Assembly: GCF_036320965.1 (NCBI RefSeq)
Contig: NC_092234.1
Location: 36,726,203 to 36,790,202, forward strand
Source: Panulirus ornatus
Lineage: Eukaryota; Arthropoda; Malacostraca; Decapoda; Palinuridae
DNA length: 64,000 nt
Direction: 5' to 3'
Position 1 is the stretch's first letter; each line of letters starts with the position of its first letter. The notes below the pieces were generated by a model that saw only the letters and a list, made by a program, of their open reading frames with translations, did no database searches and was not told the origin of the DNA. Below are positions 33,561 to 42,737 of the stretch, one piece after another. A program made the position numbers and the translations under genes.

Positions 33561-34935
33561 GGTCACATTCATCACCTCTCCACCCACCCTTGCCTCCAGT
33601 TCAACAAGCGTTATAAAAAGCTATGGGGCACTACGTAGTAAGGAGAAAGTATACTGCCATGGAAAATCCATAGGAAAGCACGACAAGAAAATTTCCCTGA
33701 TCTACAATGATCTTCGCAAGAAATAGACTATGAAACAGAATAATTATCTTTTATCATTATCTTTGAGTACTAGTTATAAAAACTAAACCTTGACACGGAA
33801 CTATTTACTGATAACAGATATCAGTGAAATATTCTTCAAGCTTTGATCACAATGACCTGATGGTCTTTACACTCGGTAAACCTGGTGGCAGCTTATACTA
33901 AAGATGTGCGAACTTATACCTGGTGAGGGAGGGGGAATCCGCCCACGTAACTTAACACATCCTTCTGTGAATTTCATGAGCTTATTTCTGGTCATCGAAC
34001 GAAGACATTTTCCACACCACCGATGTTTTGATGGTTCTTCCTCCTGATAATGATCATGAACTGAAATTCCTCGTATGTGCTGAATGTTTGTGGTAGAGCT
34101 GATCGCTTGTGTACGGTAGAAGGTTCATGATATGGACCTATGCCATAGTTTCAGTGGAGGTGGGAGACTGTTTGTTGAAAATATCTGGCATCTAAACGGC
34201 GTTCGTGATGGTAATGCAAGGCTGGGTAGGGTCTAAGACGAACGCATAACCCAGGCAGTCACCAGAGCTATGGTAATGGCCGACCCAGGAAATTAGTTGC
34301 CAGTTAGGTTAGGTGTGAGCCGATATGCTTGGCCACACAGGACCTGGGTGTGACCTTCATGGCCTTAGATACGTTCATCTTGTATGACTGACACATTATG
34401 TACTTCACACCAGTGCTGGCCGGATGCATCAACCGTAAACGCGACGAAGTGACATCATATGCTGTTAGACAGCTTAGTACCATAGCCATAACAGAAATCT
34501 GAATGAATTCCGAAAAAAAACTCATTATTACAGTCAGTGACCCCATATAGACAATACTTCTAAGGCTTCAAGGACAAAAGTCCACATCAAGGACGGTCCT
34601 TAACTGAAATACAGGAAGGTTATTGAAAGGGAAAAAGAAGAGACATGGAAAAGTATTCTCAAATTTCGGAGTATGTGAGAAACCTTTCTTTTCAAAAGTG
34701 TCAGGTTATAGTTACTGGGAAAGACATGAGAAGGTAGACAGTTCTAAAGCTTCGACGTGCAGGGAAAGAAGCAATTATTATCAAAACAACCCACCCTTGA
34801 GTTGCCGATGGCCGCACAGTAATCATGTGACGCAGCAGCTTGCCGAGTATTGCGTGGTCTACCTAGTGGTGGGGGCACACAAGCAGCCAGCTCTCGGGAG
34901 CAAAAACCAAAGAGAAAGTGAATCAGTATTGTAGC
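33561..34935. other. Intron sequence, nothing recognised
   Basis: Only short frames. One of 103 codons at 34,623-34,934 (+) has no recognisable domain and abuts the LINE fragment that follows, so it may be part of that element's 3' flank. Confidence 0.5.
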
Positions 34936-35596
34936 TTAGGGCAAGCGGGTCAAGTTTTGAAGTTAGCCTAGAGAGTTTATGAGTAGGACCGCTTTCGACT
35001 CAACTCTGTCAAGTAAGGATGCAGAACTAGCACAACCCTACATGTGAGAGCAGTACTCCATACAGGGACGAATCAGTCCTTTATACAAACGGAGGAACTA
35101 TTCAGATGAAAAGAAATTTTGACATCTAAACAGGACTTCTGATTTCTTAGAGGCAGACTTAGCCTATTCCTGTAATGTGGGGTTTCCAAGAAAGAGTGGA
35201 TGTTACAGTAATATCAAGTATGTTCATTAAGTCATGAGGTGGTATTACAGAACCGTTAAAGGAAAGTTGTCAGGCGATATAGAGATGGGCAGAAGCTGAG
35301 TCTTGGAGGCATTAAACTTAACCAGATTTTGTCTGCCCCATCGAAATATTCTGTCCAAGTTTGAGTTTACTGAAGAAGCTGTGTCGAGATGAGATGCAGA
35401 TCGACTGAGAGAAGAAAGAGCAGATTTGAAGGATGTGGAGGAATGCAATAATGAGTCGCCAGCGTAAAAGTGCGCTGGATTATTTATAGAAAAGAAATCG
35501 TTGATAAAAACGAGAAAAACTGTAGGAGACGGAACTGGACCTTGAGGAACGCTGCTGTTGATGGAGAAAACGGGTGAGGCTGATCCATTAACAGCC

Positions 35597-35600
<4 letters not shown>
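34936..35600 (-). mobile_element. Jockey-like retrotransposon RT fragment, catalytic box mutated
   Basis: On the minus strand 35,600 to 35,245 is open and encodes the RT palm: VNGSASPVFSINSSVPQGPV then SPTVFLVFINDFFS, the catalytic segment FYAGDSLLHSS, and FRWGRQNLVKFNASKTQLLP. The expected box is Y/F-A-D-D; here the second position of the DD pair is preceded by Gly (YAGD), so a catalytic Asp is lost. After a frame break the thumb continues with LSWKPHIT (about 35,180), FLRLYKGLIRPCMEYCSHM (about 35,100-35,044) and LLDRVESKAVLLINSLG (about 35,020-34,970). The element is cut at its 5' side by an (AT)n block. Confidence 0.85.
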
Positions 35601-35693
<93 letters not shown>

Positions 35694-35708
35694 GGGGGGG
35701 GGGGGGGA
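35601..35708. repeat. (AT)n(GT)n(G)n compound microsatellite
   Basis: About 37 AT units, about 9 GT units, then about 16 G, at the 5' break of the Jockey-like fragment. Confidence 0.95.
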
Positions 35709-35734
35709 TAGACTTTTTTTTTCTCTCCAAAAGA

Positions 35735-36180
35735 CAGGCTTAACAAATCAGGTGGTGGCGTTCTGCTTTACGTATAAGCTGGACTAGAGGCAATCATGGT
35801 TTGAAAACTAACTGTTGATGCATAAGATTTACTGTATATTGAAACAATTAACAAGATGATCAAAACTAACCTTGAAATAGTGTGCAGATGTCCCCCTCCC
35901 CCTTTTCTCCCCCACAAGTTTTGTGCAGAAAACGATATAGCTTTGCAAATTAAATCTTAGTAAATAACAAACTCTATTTGCAGATTTTAATCATTCTAAC
36001 GTAATCTGGAACTTTACGACAGATGCCCAGGAAGGGAACAGGTTCATTGATATAACAGATGACGAGTTCTAAACCAAACAGTCTGAGACCCGGCGACAGG
36101 TTGTAAATTATCAGAAATACTAAAGTTCACAAACATGACCTTCTAAGCATTCGTGCGCTGACATAAAAGCTAAAAAAAAA
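35735..36180 (+). mobile_element. CR1/Jockey-like retrotransposon, endonuclease remnant
   Basis: The + strand carries SGGGVLLYV (about 35,748-35,775), the '.GGG..LYV' motif of LINE endonucleases, and at about 35,976-36,070 ADFNHSNVIWNFTTDAQEG followed by NRFIDITDDEF, which is the 'GDFN....W' active-site motif and the following 'N.F.D...D' segment. Stops and frame changes separate the pieces. It probably belongs with the RT scrap at 36,935-37,025. Confidence 0.72.
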
Positions 36181-36930
36181 AAAAATGGCTATTGCAATAT
36201 TGTCAGTTTCACTGTAACTTTACGCTTGAACTTAGAATAAAATGATAAGTTCCCATTTTTTTATGAGCTGACTTCGCTACACTAGGTCAAGATTCATGTA
36301 CAGCAAATCGCAACACACTTTTACATCTGGATACAACTGAGAAGATGTGGAATAACTTCAACATTACATTATTTCTCCTTGAAAGAATTAGCGTCGCTAG
36401 AAAGGTGAAAAGGAGTTGTGAAAGGCAGGGGGCAGGTCGGAGACATTGTTATCTTCAAATCAAGACTAGATAAATGCTATATGATATCTGTTATCAGTAA
36501 ATGCTTAGGAGTCAAGAAGGGAAACCAAACATTTAAGAACATCAACCACATTTTTCTCTTCAGAGTTGAGCCCCCTCTCCTGGAGATCCCACTATACTTT
36601 AGAGTAGGGAACCTCTTGCGTGCACACTTCCCATAGAATTTCCTTGGCAGTATACTATCTCCACACTGCAAGGTGTTCCTTCTTAGATTTTTTTCTGCTT
36701 GGAGTGAGTGGGAGGGGGTGGGGAGGTGCCTTCTGCTTTACTGTCCTTAATTTTTTTTCATATAATTCCCTACTACCTCTTCCTGACCCTCCCTCTCCTG
36801 GTATTTCTTCACTTAAACCATTACTTGAAACACAAGAAAACAACAACCTTAAAATAATAACCAGCGGAAAGCAATAATCAACTGCATATAATAACGGAAA
36901 ATATCAAATTTAATAGCAAGAACTATAAAC
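36181..36930. other. No clear feature
   Basis: Probably decayed LINE sequence between two recognisable pieces, but no motif supports a call. Confidence 0.4.
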
Positions 36931-36934
36931 TATA

Positions 36935-37025
36935 CATTGTTCACACAGCCGTAGTCAGACTACATTTGGAATACGTCATTCAGTTCTGGTCAGTAAGCTT
37001 GACCGTAGACAGATAGTCACTCAAA
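36935..37025 (+). mobile_element. CR1/Jockey-like RT thumb scrap
   Basis: The + strand reads VVRLHLEYVIQFWSVSLT, equivalent to the 'LVRPHLEYA.QFWSP' thumb motif of CR1/Jockey-type reverse transcriptases. It fits as the 3' continuation of the endonuclease remnant at 35,735. Confidence 0.65.
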
Positions 37026-37069
37026 AATAACCCTTTGAACACTCAGTTTATCCCCCTCTTGCTTATACA

Positions 37070-37915
37070 GTAGCATTAAACACATATTCCACCCATCCTC
37101 AAGCATTTAACAATGGTCTGTTCATACTGTACATAGAAAATCCTAACTAACCAATCAACAACAGAGTCATCTCCTTTCTCAAGAAATTCTACTGCAATAC
37201 TATCCACTCCAGCCACCTTGCCACGTTGCATCTTACGCAAGGCTTTCATTATCTCTTTTCTTTTCACCAAACAACTCCCCATGACTCTCACTTCGCATAC
37301 TAACCTGACCCAAACACCCTACATCGTCACCCTGTCAAACACATTCAACCGTCCTTCAAAATAATTACTCCCATCTCCTCTTCACTTCCTCACAGCCTCA
37401 TATCACTTCCTCCGTTGTCCCCTTCAACGATGTTCCCGTTTGATATCTTGTTTTATCGCACATTAATCCCCTTCCAAAACAACTTACTCCCCCTAAAATT
37501 TACTCATACTCGCTAACCCCAACTCTCATTTCGTCTGTTTTTCAACCCTTTCACCCTCTTCTTGAGCTCCTGCTGCTTTCTTTAATACATTTCCCAGCCA
37601 TTTTCACTCCTAACCTATAAGTATCGCCCAGTCGACTCTCTTTCCTCTTTCACTAGCAGCTTTACCGCTTTATTCTACTACACGCTATCCTTTTCAATCT
37701 GCCTACCTCCCACCTTCCTCATGCCATTACATCACCGCTTCCCTAAATACCTCCCATTCCTCACTCACTCCCTTGCTTCATTTACTCTCACCTTTTCCCA
37801 TTATACACTCAATTCCCCTGATGTTTTCTTCACACGTCTCTCTTCCAAGCTGCTTTACACTCACCACTCTCTTCTCACCAATAACCTCTTTTCCGTAATC
37901 CTCCACACCTGACAC
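37070..37915 (-). mobile_element. RTE-like retrotransposon fragment, degenerate
   Basis: Minus-strand 37,291-37,076 encodes CLVKRKEIMKALRKMQRGKV followed by AGVDSIAVEFLEKGDD, the RT finger segment seen intact in the copy at 12,494-12,174. Upstream on that strand (37,915-37,300) is the decayed endonuclease-RT linker, with words such as 'ctcctgctgctttcttt' shared with the other copies. The palm and 3' end are missing. Confidence 0.8.
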
Positions 37916-38455
37916 TTAAACATTTTCATACAGCAGGATACGATCTTATAGACTTTTTTTTTCGTTTTTGCGCACAAATGTACTTTAGATTTACCTCATA
38001 TCATGTAAAGTCATGTTTATCATGTGACGTTGCTATTGGTATGTACTTTTATCATACATTTTTCTCCAAAACGAAAATCCTTTACTAGATATTAACACAT
38101 ACGGACCCTATTCTTCTGAAGGGGAGAAAAAAATCTTTGTTATGAGACGACCTCAGACATGCCTCGTTTTAATTCTTTCTGTCACATACACTTCGAATGG
38201 AGTATAGAAGAGTGAACTTTGGTAGAGTTTAGATGATCTATGACTCAGCTTTTGAGAAGAATTTATGTAAGAAGCTGAAGCAGCGTAGATGAAACCCAGA
38301 GCCTGGATCAGCAAAGAGTCAACCTATTATGTTCTCCTCACCTGTAGCGACCGATATTTCTTCTTCTTCCCATGTGATGACCAGAATTACTGTTATTATA
38401 ATCATCAGTAGTTATAACAATCGTTTTCAGTAGTTATAACAATCGTCTTCCGATT
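37916..38455. other. Intron stretch, nothing recognised
   Basis: AT-rich with no frame of note. Confidence 0.5.
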
Positions 38456-38850
38456 AGTATGTGTAATTACATATTTTTACTGCATGGGAAGGGTTTCTAC
38501 TACGCTCATGGGGCTCCATTTCTTGAGCTTTTCCCCATCATACAACTGTATGCTGTTCGCAAGTCATATATTCTCATTCAGTTTACTGCACCAGTTCATC
38601 ACTCTTATACTATAAAAGTATCTCTGAATAACTTTTCCAATAAGCTTCTTTAATTTCATGCTATGTCCTCTGGCTGCCCATCACAGTATCTTTTCGAAGA
38701 AAGATGCACCATCTACATCATCAAGCTAATTCAAAAACTTATCAGTTATGATCAATTTACCCCTTACTCTTCTCTCTTCCATGGTGGGCAAACTTATCAA
38801 GCAATCCTATGCATCTTCGACATTCGTCTGGCCATGAAGCCCTCTCCCCT
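38456..38850 (-). mobile_element. CR1/Jockey-like 3' end remnant
   Basis: The sequence shares scattered words with the remnant at 14,090-14,450: 'gggtttctactacgctcatg' corresponds to 'gaggcttttacacacatggg', and 'catgctatgtcctctggctg' to 'catgttatgtcctctggttg'. The order and spacing are the same, so this is a second copy of the same 3' segment. No coding motif is preserved. Confidence 0.6.
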
Positions 38851-39165
38851 GGGGAGTCCTGCTAAACGTATCACTCACCCACAAGTCCTCTTTGCCGACC
38901 CGTCCTTGACTAGTCCTCCGTCACGAACCATTCGTGACGAGTCCCTGACGATACGCCCCCAGCTTCCTCCTTGACAGTGAAGATGTCTCGTACATCAAAC
39001 ACGAGGTTATCAGTTTCCTGTCAACTGGTCCTGCTCCTCGACCTGTCCACGTCCCATCATGTTACATTCCGTCTCCCTCTTGGCTGGTAACCCTGGACGT
39101 GTCTCCTGCCAGACACTAATAGCAGAATCATGTGCCAAGTGACTGACGCTTTCTTCACCCACCAG

Positions 39166-39323
39166 GGCCATATGCGACACCCCTGGGAGAGTTCGGGCAC
39201 GCGTGGGCGCGAGTGCACGGGGACGAGGATCCCTACTGGCCCGACGTGCAGCTGTACATGGTGTCATCTGGCCTGGCGCAGGAGGGACTCCTGGCGGCGG
39301 CCGCTCTAGGACTCGACACCAAG
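39166..39323 (+). CDS. GMC oxidoreductase, internal exon (substrate-binding domain)
   Basis: A 158-bp exon, acceptor 'ttcttcacccaccag', donor 'ACCAAG|gtgagt'; phase 1 in (GG completes Gly) and phase 0 out. It encodes GPYATPLGEFGHAWARVHGD, then DPYWPDVQLYMVSSG and LAQEGLLAAAALGLDTK. This is the start of the C-terminal GMC domain, where the family has '.GP......E...F......D.PD.Q.......'. The position, the proline-aspartate-valine-glutamine motif and the GC-rich codon use make it secure. The next exon is only 381 bp away. Confidence 0.94.
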
Positions 39324-39643
39324 GTGAGTAGTGGGACGGGTTATGGGCGGCGGCTGCCGTGGACGTGGCATGTGGCGTGGGTGTCCTCTGGTGAGTGTCG
39401 GGTGTCATGTATGACTAGAGTCTGGTGTCCCTGGCTCTGACTTGCATATACTTCCCTGTAGATGTATGATGCACACATTGCATATTACGTGTATGTCTTC
39501 ATGCATATATTATATCTCTTCCCACACCACACGAGCAAGCAGGACTTGAAAGTAAGACCCACAACCCTTCAGAAGGGTCTCATACGAGAGAGGGGGAGAG
39601 CCATAGCCAGACGCAGACCTGGGGAAGTGTTGATATGTGGTAC

Positions 39644-39671
39644 AGTGGTGGTGGTGGTGGTGGTGGTGGTA
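39644..39671. repeat. (GGT)n microsatellite
   Basis: Nine or ten GGT triplets about 35 bp before the exon at 39,705. Confidence 0.85.
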
Positions 39672-39704
39672 CATTGTTAACCGCTGGTGATGATCATGTT
39701 GCAG

Positions 39705-39882
39705 ATGTTCCTCCAGCACTACGGGCCGCTCTTCGGCCGCCCCGGCATGACCATCATGCCCTACCTGACGCGCCCCAAGAGCCGCGGCGCCATCACCCTC
39801 AGGTCACGCGACCCTCTTGACCCCATGGTCATCGACCCTAACTACCTCAGTCACCCGGATGATGTGACAACCCTCGTTAATG
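39705..39882 (+). CDS. GMC oxidoreductase, internal exon (C-terminal domain)
   Basis: A 178-bp exon, acceptor 'gatgatcatgttgcag', donor 'GTTAATG|gtaagt'; phase 0 in and phase 1 out. It encodes MFLQHYGPLFGRPGMTIMPY, LTRPKSRGAITLRSRDPLDP and MVIDPNYLSHPDDVTTLVNG. 'RP.S.G...L.S.DP...P.I.PNYL..P.D...L..G' is the best-conserved block of the GMC C-terminal domain. No stop or indel occurs. Confidence 0.95.
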
Positions 39883-39927
39883 GTAAGTCACGTCGTAACG
39901 CAGCTGTAGTGAGAGTGTGTTTAGTAA

Positions 39928-40095
39928 CACCCTGGTGAGTCTGGTCATACTGCACTAGTTCATTACCTCAGTGTGACACACTGATGAGTCTGGTCATACT
40001 GCAGTAGTTCATTACCTCAGTGTGACACACTGATGAGTCTGGTCATACTGCAGTAGTTCATTACGTCAGTGTGACACACTGGTGAGTCACATCAG
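39928..40095. repeat. 49-bp tandem repeat, about 3.3 units, donor-like
   Basis: The unit starts 'ctgatgagtctggtcatact' and ends 'cctcagtgtgacaca'; starts fall at 39,932, 39,981, 40,030 and 40,079, exactly 49 bp apart. Two of the four starts read CTGGTGAGT, a good match to a 5' splice site, and two read CTGATGAGT. Decayed 'gtgagtcac' copies continue to about 40,390. Confidence 0.9.
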
Positions 40096-40395
40096 TATGA
40101 CATACTTATGAGTCACGTAAAATGTCAGAATAGTTCATCACATATCCTGCTACTCTCCCGAGCCATAGTGTACTGCCTCACTGGTTACGTATGTTATAGT
40201 ACCACACTGGCGAGATATATAGTGCCATGCTCGCAAGTCATATTATAAATGACACAACAATAAGGATCCGCGTTATAATGTTACAGTGATAACTAACATT
40301 ATATTAACGCACTCTATATGGTATTAATGCTACACTCGTGAGTCACATCATTCTGCCAGAGTAGTTGAGTCGTGTTATAACGTGAGTCACATAAC

Positions 40396-41233
40396 ACAGC
40401 CACATGGGTCACTACACTCACGTCATATTCTCAGAAAATCAATAACAATAAGTCTGGGAGAAAAGTCAGCTCCTTGTGGTACTCCTGTTGTCAGACTGAG
40501 CCAGTCGGACGGTGTCTTGTGTTGTTTCCATGGATGTAACACAGAGGTCGCTAAGATCAGTCCAGTACGCTATGGTCAGGTGTCATGACGTTGTTATGGT
40601 GTGACTCTACCGAGCTGACGTCACACAGGGACGACCAGGCTGGTCCTGTCATGTGACTGTACGACTCAAATACGTAATAACAAGTCTCACCGTAACGCTG
40701 ATCTGTCACTGTCAACATCTTGTGCCTGCTCCTGTCCAGAACAAGGATAGTAAACAATGTGGCAAAAAAAAACAAATGGTGTCATGAAATATTCTGATCA
40801 CCGGAAAAATCAATTAGATATCTGTTACACATGGCAGGAATGACCAGCTATCAAATTATCATTTCGCAGAAGTGTCTTTATAACAGTGGATCAGCAAATC
40901 ATTGTTCTCTCACAACTGTTTGCAAAGAACAAACATAAGTTTACGGGGGGTCAGGATACAGATGTGTGCAGCAAATGATCTACCTGTCAGAGAATGTTCT
41001 GTCTCTGATGGTTGAACACCTATGTAACGTACAGAGGAGTCATGGCAGATACAGTGATGTTGACAGAAGATGATGTAGCATTTTGGTGGCTGACACTCAC
41101 GTAGGTGTGATGTGGTAGACAGTAAAGTTAATGTAGTAGTAAGTAATAAGGACCACTTCTACAGAGGTAGCAACACCCTGTAGAACAATACGTAATGTTG
41201 TTGGACTGGCAGTAATGGTGTTCGTTCCTACAG
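40396..41233. other. Intron stretch, nothing recognised
   Basis: Unique sequence with no frame or element identified. Confidence 0.5.
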
Positions 41234-41307
41234 GCATCAAGCTGGCAGTCCAGATAGGCAAGTCTCCGCCCTTCGTCAAGAAGCTGGGGGCCAAGCTGCA
41301 CACCAAG
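41234..41307 (+). CDS. GMC oxidoreductase, small internal exon
   Basis: A 74-bp exon, acceptor 'gttcctacag', donor 'ACCAAG|gtaagc'; phase 1 in (GC completes Gly) and phase 0 out. It encodes GIKLAVQIGKSPPFVKKLGA then KLHTK, matching the family helix 'G.......A....A......G......'. The following exon should carry the remainder of this region and the 'HP.GT..MG' catalytic-histidine motif; it is not found between here and 57,816. A (CA)n run starts 56 bp after the donor. Confidence 0.92.
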
Positions 41308-41360
41308 GTAAGCCCTCCCACCTACCTCACTCAACAGCCTCCCACTGTCAGTGGCACCTC

Positions 41361-41362
<2 letters not shown>

Positions 41363-41405
<43 letters not shown>
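41363..41405. repeat. (CA)n microsatellite
   Basis: About 21 CA units, beginning 56 bp after the splice donor at 41,308. Confidence 0.95.
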
Positions 41406-41407
<2 letters not shown>

Positions 41408-41577
41408 AACCTGCTGCGTGTCTTGCTATTTGCATAGAAGCCAAAGTAACTTGTGGAATCCTTCTCATGTTCCCAGTGTTAATGCTGCGTGATCATACAG
41501 TAGGTTGAGCATTTTACCTAACCATCCTGATCTGAGCGGAAAATAAGGTCGGTGTGTGTGTTTGTACAAATATATGT

Positions 41578-41655
41578 TGGCGTAAGTGGTTCAGTGGTTA
41601 ATATTGCTGACCATGAGTTTTTCAAGGTCCATCCAGGCTCGAATCCTGGGCGCGG
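41578..41655 (+). ncRNA. tRNA-like sequence, probable tRNA-derived SINE
   Basis: It contains an A-box-like string 'tggcgtaagtgg' (41,578-41,589) and a near-perfect B box 'ggctcgaatcc' (41,636-41,646, consensus GGTTCGANNCC) with about 50 bp between, as in a pol III internal promoter. The middle 'ttgctgaccatgag' resembles an anticodon arm. I could not fold a full cloverleaf with a paired acceptor stem, so a tRNA-derived SINE head or tRNA pseudogene is more likely than a working tRNA. On the minus strand the B box translates as GFEPGW, a common artefact of such elements. Confidence 0.6.
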
Positions 41656-41772
41656 TCGTGTAAAATTGTTTACCTTCTTATTTGTACGCGTGCATCTCTG
41701 TTTATATATGTAAAAATATGTAACAATAAACACAAAGGGAAGAAATAGCAGACAAGTGGGCCGCTCCTCTAC

Positions 41773-41774
<2 letters not shown>

Positions 41775-41855
<81 letters not shown>
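41775..41855. repeat. (GA)n microsatellite
   Basis: About 40 GA units. Confidence 0.95.
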
Positions 41856-41858
<3 letters not shown>

Positions 41859-41939
41859 ATGTAATTGAGTAAAAATGTCAAAACTTAAAAGAATTTAAAG
41901 ATACACTGTACAGGAAGCACAGGTGTTGCGGTAACCAGT

Positions 41940-42735
41940 CAGCTTCTGACCGACGTTAAGTGCAAAAAAAAAAACAAAAAAAAAAACATGAATACCGACA
42001 GATAAGGAGAGGAGAACAGAGAAACCTCGAATAGCATATCATAGAAAACGTAAACGAAAGGGCAAAACCTTTTCATATATTCTCTGGGAATATACTGTAG
42101 GTCAAGGATCAGCTCATGAGGATCCTGGGGAAACATGCGAGGAGCTGAATAACACGTTCTTGAGTGTTCGGAAAGTGGAGGACACTAAAAACCCAGCATC
42201 GGCCAGATACGATGGGGGAAAAGTCTCAGAAAACCATGAAATCACTCGAATTGACACAACCAAGCCACCTAAATGCCTTAACCCACCTACGGCTTATGAC
42301 CCTGATGAAACGTCCCCATGTGTGTTGGGTCCACATACACTCGACAGGTCGCTAGAAATGGTGAATATGTTGCTAACTCAAGGAGCCAGTGCCACGGGAG
42401 AAGGAGACAGCATATGTTGTGCCTGGCTTTAAGAAAAGAGACAGAAAACGCACTCATGTTATATGAGTCTCCCTAACCAGTGTGGTCCGTAAAACACTAT
42501 GAAAGCTGATCAGAGAACAACTGGATGGCGCTAACACAGGAGGGGAAACCTACATGAGTGAGATGCCACATGCATATACTATTAGAGGGTCGTGTTTAAC
42601 AAGTCTGCCAGACTTCCATGACAGAGTGAGCGTCATTATAGACAAAATGGTTGGATGGCTAGACTGTATTTGTAGATTACAGGAGAGCGCTCGACAACAA
42701 AGGAGGTTACAGGCAAGACTACAGCAGTTACAGAC
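41940..42735 (+). mobile_element. CR1/Jockey-like retrotransposon RT remnant
   Basis: Plus-strand frame fragments in the order expected of a LINE RT: NTFLSVRKVEDTKNPA and YDGGKVSENHEITRI (42,150-42,250, the region before the RT fingers), VSLTSVVRKT (about 42,463-42,500; family 'PVSLTSV..K.LE'), and RGSCLTSLPDFHDRVSVIID followed by KMVGWLDCICRL (42,582-42,680; family 'SCLTNLL.F.D.V....D....VD.IYLDF'). Several stops separate them and the catalytic palm is replaced by the satellite that starts at about 42,738. The satellite therefore interrupts or replaced the rest of this element. Confidence 0.78.
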
Positions 42736-42737
42736 TT

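Noticed and set aside
34623..34934. 103-codon + frame beside the Jockey-like fragment
   Set aside because: No domain recognised, opposite in strand to the element; likely chance.
41518..41733. Minus-strand peptide containing RPGFEPGW
   Set aside because: This peptide is the translation of a tRNA B box and is a known artefact, not a gene.
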